From Megascapheus bottae (taxonomy: Eukaryota; Chordata; Mammalia; Rodentia; Geomyidae): a stretch of DNA of 64,000 nucleotides. Location of the stretch: NCBI GenBank assembly GCA_024803745.1, contig JANJXV010000025.1:15022341-15086340 (forward strand), written 5' to 3'. Positions 57,310-64,000 of this stretch are shown in pieces; within the stretch, counting starts at the first letter, position 1, and each line of letters begins with the position of its first letter. Made by a program: the position numbers and the translations under genes. The notes below the pieces were generated by a model that saw only the letters and a list, made by a program, of their open reading frames with translations, was not told where the DNA came from and ran no database searches.

Positions 57310-57410
57310 GAGAATAGTAAGAATAAGGACAAATACACATATAGACACATACAAACACACATATACACATACATACACACATATTTGCAAATACATACAC
57401 CCATACATAC
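57228..57410 (+). repeat. (CA)n / (CATA)n microsatellite array
   Basis: (CA)~30 at 57248-57307, with CACATA-rich DNA on both sides to 57410. It forms the tail of the SINE and produces spurious Cys/Val-repeat frames. Confidence 0.97.
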
Positions 57411-57790
57411 ATATCCATACTCAATTATAGAGATTAAATGTTTGATATCAGAGGTAAAAATTTCTGAGCCAAATCATTTTTTAAAGATTTTTAAAGTCAG
57501 AGAATCAAACAATGTATTCAAAAGCCCAAAAATAGTTATAGAGAGGAGAGAGTAAATCTGGGAGAGGAAACAATCCATAAAATGATTGAAGTATATTTCC
57601 TAGGGTGGAAGGAAATGAGTTTCCAAGTTAAAGGGGGCTCACTGGGGTGCAGCAGAGAGTGGACTGCAGTTGGTCTGCACTATTATGAAGTCTCAGAGTG
57701 CCTGGAATCAAGAAAGAGCCTACAAACTGCCAGAGAAATGGCTAGGAACATGAAGAGTCAGGGAACTTCTTCTTTATATGCACTCTAGTG
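57411..57790. other. unclassified DNA
   Basis: Nothing recognised. Confidence 0.5.
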
Positions 57791-58105
57791 TGTATCGCAA
57801 CAGTGTGATGTTGCGATACAAGTCCATTGTGAAATAATACAACCAAGGAAATTAGCATATCCATCACCTTCCACTTTTGTCTTTGTGGTGAGAAAACTGA
57901 GGTGCTCCATTCTATTTTGAAACAATTAATAAGACATTGTTAAACACAGCCATGCCACTGTACCACAGAACACCTATCATTTATGTCCATTGATCAACCC
58001 CTTCCCATTTCTTCTTTCCCTTCCCCCTAATCCCCAGTCCCCAATATCCACTCTTCTACTCCTTGCTTTTAAGGGAAGAACTTTAGATTTTTACATGAAT
58101 AAGCT
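57791..58105 (-). mobile_element. old L1 fragment, antisense, with hairpin at its edge
   Basis: 'gtccattgtgaaataataca', 'attagcatatccatcacctt', 'gtctttgtggtgagaaaact' match a reverse-strand L1 pattern (…cattgtgaaatg…aattaacatatccatcacc…). The first 30 bp form a perfect 11-bp stem with 8-nt loop (57791-57820). Confidence 0.7.
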
Positions 58106-59119
58106 CAGGACTGGTACACAGCATCACAGAATCTAGAGGGCTTAGAATCTAATCCTGGAGGGAAACCACAGGAAATTCCTGGAAAGGCATTGTTCTACAC
58201 AGAGTCTGTTGACAGATGGGCAAGATGTAAATATTCCAGATGGATATACCCAAGGAACAAAGCAAAAAGGATAAATTTCTCAGTGTGATTGAATATGATA
58301 GAAAATGATCCTAAAACAACTTATTTGTGTGGGAAAATGAACAATATATGCAGACTATGGTAATAACTATGAAAGTAATAAAAACCCACAAGACAATCTA
58401 TTTCCAAAGAGTCAAAGTCAGAGAAAGATTCAATAAACACCATACTTAACATGACAAGACTGAAAATAATATTCACATAATAATACTATGATACCAGCTG
58501 AATATTAATTCACACAAATATGGTTAGGCCAAATGAGGGACTAGAGAAAAAGGAGCTAAGACCTTCTCCATCACAAAACAAGTCAGAAGATAATACTTAA
58601 AATTCATTAGTCCAAAGAGAGCAATATAGACAAGTTACTTAAGAATATTTGCTGCTTAAATGCTATAATAAAACACTAAAAGAGCAAAAATAATCCCCTC
58701 AAGAGGAAGACTGGAGAGTGTGTATAGCACAGGTAATTGCTTAGAAACCTTTTAGAATGATTTGACTTTTAGACCATGCATATGCATTTCTTTGATAAAA
58801 TAAATGTTAATGTAGAAAGTCCAAGTTCAGCATGGGAGATATGGCCCCTTCCTCAAATTCTGACAGAGCGAAGCCCTTATTATTATTTACAGCTGTAAAA
58901 TATACAGTTGCAGAGAAGAGCATTAAGCACTATTTCTAGACTTTAAAGAATGCACCATTTAAATAAATCCATCTTAGAAAGTTCAAAGCATTGACCTTAC
59001 AAACCAAATTGAAAAATGGTGAATACTTCACTTTGTGTTCACCAGACCCACAAAACCAAGAAGCACAGTATAGGTTTTCTGAAATGGCAATAAAAAGGTA
59101 GTTATAAGCTAAGGGGGAA
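58106..59119. other. unclassified AT-rich DNA
   Basis: About 1 kb with no recognised repeat or gene. Confidence 0.5.
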
Positions 59120-59333
59120 AATGTTAGCTCTACTGATAGCTGATGACTATATTTCTAGCTACTCCAGAGGCTGAGACCCGAGTACCTTGGTGTGAAGCCA
59201 GGACAAGCAGAAAAGTCTAGGAGACTCATCTTCAATTAATCACCAAAAGGCCAAAGTGGAGGTGTGGCTCAAGTGGTAGAGCACCAGTCTTGAGTGAAAA
59301 AGCTAAGCAAGTGTCCTAAGTTCAAGCTTTAAA

Positions 59334-59335
<2 letters not shown>
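59120..59335 (+). repeat. SINE family B with (CT)n tail
   Basis: 'ttctagctactccagaggct', 'gtggctcaagtggtagagca', 'cctaagttcaagctttaaaa', followed at once by CT repeats. Confidence 0.88.
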
Positions 59336-59415
<80 letters not shown>

Positions 59416-59436
59416 ACATACACACACACACACACA
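59336..59436 (+). repeat. (CT)n(CA)n microsatellite
   Basis: About 80 bp of CT with one TTT interruption, then CACATA and (CA)n to 59436. A pure pyrimidine tract on this strand. Confidence 0.97.
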
Positions 59437-60744
59437 ATTATGTTTTATTTTCTTTGAGCTCTAAATCTTCATTATTTTCTAAAGTCATCTTTGTGTCTTG
59501 GTGACTCTGTTGACAAATCATTTCGTGTCCTCTGAGTGGATCTTGGAACATTTTCTCTATGCTTCCAAAGAGAATAATCATCTTGGCAAGAGATGTGACT
59601 CATACTAACTTTATTTCTCCTAGCTCTGGGAGGATGCTGCTCTAAGGCTCTGCTCTGAGCCAACTTTGGATGGGTAAAGTGTGACATAATTCTTGGTTTT
59701 ACATCTGATTATTTAAAAGAGCTCTTTGTTCAGTTTCAATTCTAACAGGCCATTTTTCTGCCAGTCTATCTGAAAGGAATGCTACTGAAAATCTCTCTTA
59801 GCATAACCACTGGTCATTTGACTGCTCTCTTCACCATATCTCCATTATATATTCTTCAAGTGGTCCTGCTAATCTATGTCTTTTGTTTTCTTATTTGCCA
59901 CAGCTGTCACATCCATTTTGGCCATTTGCAACCAATATTAATACAATTTTATTGGATTTTGGTTGAGCATAGAGAAGTTCCTATAATTCATTGCAAGGAG
60001 AGGAAGGCCTTCATTGATATCATTTAGTCAGCACATTTATAATGTTGTCTTTTGTTATTTCCATGTGTAGTTACTTTCCCTCTGCTTCTTAGCAAATATC
60101 TTCAATCAGATGACTTCTGCTATCTTTAAGTAGAGTGTCCCCCAATATTACTGGCTGTTTTTGTTCCTGATGATTTTTCTGTTCTACCGAGTTGTAATAT
60201 GAGTTTGTGTCAGAAACTCCATTCTTTCTTCCCTGTATCTCTACATTAGTTTTAAGACACAGATTCTCACTTTTCATTGGTGCATTTCTTCATTACAGGC
60301 ATCTCCATAAAGGGTGTAGATGGAAGACAGAATCTCTAAGATTCTGTCCAAGATTGGAGTCAAGACAAGATCTGGAATGACTAGAAATTTACACTCAAGA
60401 CAAGCTGTGGATGGAGAAAATATTCATCACCTTGACAAGCCAATAGGAATAAGACAGAGTTGGTATTGTGAAATCTCATGTGCTACAATATGTGCATCTA
60501 ATAGCATCAGGTCTCTCCTTAACAGTTTACATAGTCAAAGATGTACATATATTGCTGATGGTATTTGTTCACATATTCATTAAACATTTATTAAGTATTT
60601 AATAATATCCACATATTGTATGTTGGCTTGTCCTTCTGAGTTAAAATTCAGAGGCTCATACTGAGAATCATTAGCATTTTGTAATATTTTGTGCCATCAT
60701 CTGACTCTACCTTAAGGTGATGATTCAGGTCAGAAAAAATAATA
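59437..60744. other. unclassified DNA, no gene
   Basis: Frames at 59472-59687 (minus), 59779-60027 and 60320-60583 show no domain. No repeats are recognised. Confidence 0.5.
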
Positions 60745-61050
60745 TATAAAACTTATCTATAGTAATACTATTTATAATGGGAAGAATCCTAAATACCCAG
60801 TGATAGGGGAATTCCTTATTACATATTCATTCCACAAACATTTGATAGTACCAAGTGGAGAAAATAGAAAAAAAGTGTTGAGGACAAAACTGAGACACAA
60901 ATTGTATAAAAATATGACCACAAATATGTATAAACATGTCAGGAAAATTGTAAAGAACAATATAAAATGTGAATAGCAGTGTAACTGGGTATCCAGATCA
61001 GATCTTTGTTTTCTTTCTTAAAACATTAGAAAGTTGTCTAGTAAATAAAA
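60745..61050 (+). mobile_element. possible old L1 3' fragment
   Basis: 'actatttataatgggaagaa', 'tcctaaatacccagtgatag' and 'ggggaattccttattacata' resemble the L1 order (tatagtagcaaaa…cctaaatgtccatcaatagggg…). Diverged. Confidence 0.45.
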
Positions 61051-61473
61051 ATGGTGACATAAAAGTCTTAAAAATATCTAGCTTTTTTGGTAGCAGATAG
61101 TACAGTGCATTGACAATAGAACTCATAGGCCCCTTAATAATTGCAGTTGGATTACATATAGAATCATTTTGACCTAAGGTTTCAAAGGAAAAGATAGTCT
61201 CAGAAAACAAGAAATGATAACCTCTGCCATTACCCTCAGAAACCAGAGCTCTTTCCTTTCCTAGCTCAAACTTCACTGGCTTCTAATTTTTTTTATTTTT
61301 ACTATTTTATGAAGCTTCTGTGCTTATCTGGTGCTTTCAAAGATTTGAACTTCTTGGAGGTCATTTGGAGTAAAGGCTAATTCAGATTGAATTGAGCTAA
61401 AGACTTGCCCTTGGTTTTTGGCTAATGCTGAAAAATATTTCTGAACCTCAGCCTCCTCCTCATCATAAGCATG

Positions 61474-61535
61474 TATAGATGTGTGTATGTATATGTATAT
61501 ATATGTGTGTATATGTATGTGTGTGTGCATGCATG
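61474..61535 (+). repeat. (TG/TATG)n microsatellite
   Basis: Alternating TATG and TGTG with a gcatgcatgc end. Confidence 0.93.
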
Positions 61536-61731
61536 CCCGCACACTGACAGCTACAGCTCCTCTTTCATGAGGTTGTAATGATCAGACAGGCAAATTCCAA
61601 TACATTTATTCTTTTGTAGAGGAATCCAATAAATGTGAGTTTCCTGTCTTAAGTTTGAGAAGTCAAATGGGGTTCTATGAGCCACACAACAGGAGAAGGT
61701 TGGTATGAAGTTTTTCCAATAGTGTTGCTCA

Positions 61732-61928
61732 GTCAGGTGCTCATGTCTATAATCTTTTTAATCAAGAGGCTTATATCTGTGGATTGCAGTTTGAAGTCAA
61801 TGGGGCAGGAGAGTCTGTGGGAATCTTATCTCCAATCATCTACCAAAAAAGGCTAGAAGCAGAGGTGTGGCTCAAAGGGTAGAGCATAAAATAGTGCCCA
61901 TGTTCTGAGTTCAAGTCCCAGTATCAAG
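61732..61928 (+). repeat. SINE family B
   Basis: 'gtcaggtgctcatgtctata', 'gaggtgtggctcaaagggta', 'gagttcaagtcccagtatca'. Part of Geo is deleted. Confidence 0.85.
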
Positions 61929-62695
61929 CCCCACCTTCTGCAGAGCTTGGCAAGGATGATGGTGATACTTGCTTCAGAGTAAGTTTTTGGCTAGGCCAAA
62001 ATATGCTTACTAAATAAACTTGGAAAGGAATGAAAAATGGAAAACAATCCCCCAAAGTCTTCCTACTTGAAGAAAAGACTGTTAATACTTTGGCATATTT
62101 CCTTCCTACTTTCCCAATGCATAGTTTTTGGCAGGTGTTTTTATACCCAGTTGTAATTATGCTACACATAAAAATTTGCATGCTGAATTTTTCATTTAAA
62201 TGGAGCCGATAAGCTATTTCCATGCCATTTTCAAGTTTTGAGGACGACCAGTTAATGCCTGCCTGGTATTCTCATTTGGAAATTGAACAGGCAGCATGTG
62301 GACATGTGGGTGTTTCTTTCATTGGTCAGGAAATCCATTGTAAGTCTTTCTGTCCCCATAAAGACTTGTAGGTTTTCCAGGTAACCTCACATCCATACAA
62401 CCAAAAACACCTGGGAGTACAAAAATCCTTCTTGCAATAAGCAGAGAAATAGGAAGTAAAAAGAAAAATAATAAACAAGAATATGGAGGAGGAGGGAGAG
62501 ATAAAGGCAGAGAGGAAGTACAAGGAAATCATGGGAAGAAAAAAAGATAAAATATAATTTTAAAAAATAAAGGAAGAAAGACAACAGAGGAAAAGAATTT
62601 GAGGAGAAAGAGAAAAGTTGGGGAATGAAACTGAGTATCTCCAGATAAAATATGGCCTACTTTGATTGACACGCAAAAGAGATGCTTCTTAGAAA
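61929..62695. other. unclassified DNA, no gene
   Basis: The purine-rich plus strand between 62450 and 62620 yields Phe/Leu-rich minus-strand frames that are compositional artefacts. Confidence 0.5.
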
Positions 62696-62825
62696 GCCCA
62701 GTTCCAGAAGTGGTACTGTGGCTCAAGTGGTAGAGCACTAGCCTAGACTTGAGCTGAAGAGCTCAGGTACAATGCTCAGGTCTACAGTTCAAGTCCCACG
62801 ACGAACAAAAAAAAGGCCCAGTTCC
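62696..62825 (+). repeat. solo Geo SINE monomer with TSD
   Basis: The body at 62706-62815: 'agaagtggtactgtggctca', 'gtggtagagcactagcctag', 'acagttcaagtcccacgacg' and an A-rich tail. The duplication gcccagttcc (62696-62705 and 62816-62825) is exact. A-box-like tggctcaagtgg at 62719-62730, B-box-like gttcaagtcc at 62787-62796. No ID or B1 half. Confidence 0.95.
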
Positions 62826-62982
62826 CTGGGTTCTTGCTTGGTATTTGCACACATCAAATTTTGCTGCTATTTTGTTTTCATTTATATTTAAGGTTTTGGC
62901 TATTGGACTTTGGGGAACTTATTCTTCATTTTCAATTACAAACATATTTATCTACATCCTTCTTTCTAAGATTCATTGTTAG

Positions 62983-63222
62983 CCAGGTGCTGGTGGCTCA
63001 CCTCTGTAATCCTAAGCCTAGCTACTCAGGAGGTTGAGATGTGAGTCTCACAGTTCAAAGCCAGTCCAGGCAGGAAAGTCCATAAGACTCTTCTCTCTAA
63101 CCACAAAAAAAGCAGGAAGTAAAGGTGTGGCTCAACTGGTAGAGTTGCTAGCCTTGAGCCCAAAAGACAAGTGAGAGAGTGAGGTCCTGAGTTCAACTCC
63201 TAGAACCAGCACACATGAATAA
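62983..63222 (+). repeat. SINE family B, full length
   Basis: 'agccaggtgctggtggctca', 'gctactcaggaggttgagat', 'gtggctcaactggtagagtt', 'gagttcaactcctagaacca'. It carries a short internal duplication 'cctaagcctagct'. Confidence 0.92.
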
Positions 63223-64000
63223 ATGGATAATTCACTGTTACTCAATTAAACTGATGCAGGTCTTAGATGGCTTTCTTTGATTTCAAAGGGCAATGACCTG
63301 TATGAAGGACCCCTTATGTTCTTCCTTCAGGGATGTTATATTCTTTGACTCTGGTTCTTTGGCTGGGATCAACTGTCTCTCTTTCCAGTATTTTGCTCCT
63401 GTTGCCATAATCAAATTTCAAGATGTGTGGTCCATTAGCCACATCCTGGCATTTATATAGTCCCTGATGGGGCTCTGGGCTCATGTGTTTCCTCTTGTTT
63501 GAAGGAAAATATGATTTCTGGACTATCTGAAAGCCTCAAACCCACATGCCAGTACTGCTTAAATGAGAGACTTAAGCCAGGTTCTTCTGAGTCTGCCCTG
63601 GGGGGACCATCTGCAGTTGGTGAGCCTGGGACCTGCCATTGCCCACAGAGTGGCTCTGAACAACAGGGGCACTGGCAAGGCCTCCAGGAAAGGCTGTCAT
63701 AGAATGGGAACAGCTTGTCTACAGCCTGTTCAGTCAACTGCACCAGAAAGCTAAAAGTTGTACCATGGAGGCTTGTCAGGAAGACCCTTCCAATCACTCA
63801 GTTTACAAAGTCCTCACTCAGGGGTCCAGGCCCAGCACACAGGTGGGCCTGTTTCTTCCTCTCTCCCAACAGGGCTTGTATAGGTGGCTTCTGTGCAAGG
63901 AGGAGGCATGGACCCAGAATCTGACTTAAAGCCTGACTGTCCCACCTACTGTCCTTTATACTCAACATCCTCATTCATAAGATGGGAACAAGAATCCATG
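63223..64000. other. unclassified, GC-richer edge of window
   Basis: Base composition rises and no SINE or L1 is seen. A minus-strand frame of 114 codons (63453-63797) overlaps two plus-strand frames, and none shows a domain. The last 80 bp ('ctcattcataagatgggaac') hint at a MIR. An exon cannot be excluded but nothing supports one. Confidence 0.4.

Noticed and set aside
63453..63797. 114-codon minus-strand frame in GC-richer DNA at the window edge
   Set aside because: Plus-strand frames overlap it and no motif is visible. Longer frames are expected by chance where GC rises. A homology search could reopen it.
63860..63885. Splice-acceptor-like 'ttcctctctcccaacag'
   Set aside because: A good match to a 3' splice site on its own, but such matches are frequent and no coding continuation or matching donor could be shown.
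1..64000. CRISPR array, integron, phage, operon or endogenous retrovirus
   Set aside because: The regular repeats are microsatellites and dispersed SINEs. No spacer-repeat regularity, no paired LTRs and no retroviral gag/pol/env-like frame was seen.

Overview
Vertebrate (mammalian) nuclear DNA with no gene that I can support. The window is AT-rich and dense in short interspersed repeats. No open reading frame exceeds about 125 codons. Those I inspected lie in SINEs, LINE fragments or microsatellites, or have no recognisable domain. No rRNA, genuine tRNA, CRISPR array, operon or exon series was seen, so the stretch is intergenic or lies inside a very large intron.

The SINEs point to a geomyoid rodent (kangaroo rats, pocket mice, pocket gophers). 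Three tRNA- or 7SL-related families recur. Family A is a dimer of an ID-like tRNA-derived left monomer and a right monomer, matching what I recall of IDL-Geo. Family B has a 7SL/B1-like left half joined to the same right (Geo) half. Family C is the bare ID-like monomer. One ordinary B1 monomer and two solo Geo monomers are also present. The species assignment rests on memory of these families, not on a search.

Layout. 1-12 kb: sparse SINEs, an L1 3' end and MER5-like DNA transposon relics. 12-16 kb: a Tigger-like relic, a MIR and two well-preserved SINEs. 17.2-20.5 kb: a 0.2-kb inverted repeat whose left arm was later hit by an L1 carrying a candidate 3' transduction. 22.6-23.2 kb: a chimeric SINE/L1 insertion. 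24.9-27.9 kb: a nested SINE cluster and microsatellites. 29.5-35 kb: L1 fragments, SINEs and a compound microsatellite that is a SINE tail. 36.7-48.6 kb: many L1 fragments, including an old antisense L1 and an ORF2 piece with a premature A-tail. 49.2-50.0 kb: a long repeat-free stretch. 50.5-51.3 kb: a possible 5'-inverted L1. 53.7-56.3 kb: an L2, SINEs and a 56-bp near-perfect inverted duplication. 57-64 kb: SINEs, long microsatellites, an old L1 and an unclassified, more GC-rich edge.

Nothing here works as a gene system. The interest lies in the retrotransposition record. Many insertions keep legible target-site duplications (TSDs), so their order and mechanism (nesting, transduction, template choice, premature polyadenylation, microsatellite birth in SINE tails) can be read directly. 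Coordinates of old repeats are approximate.
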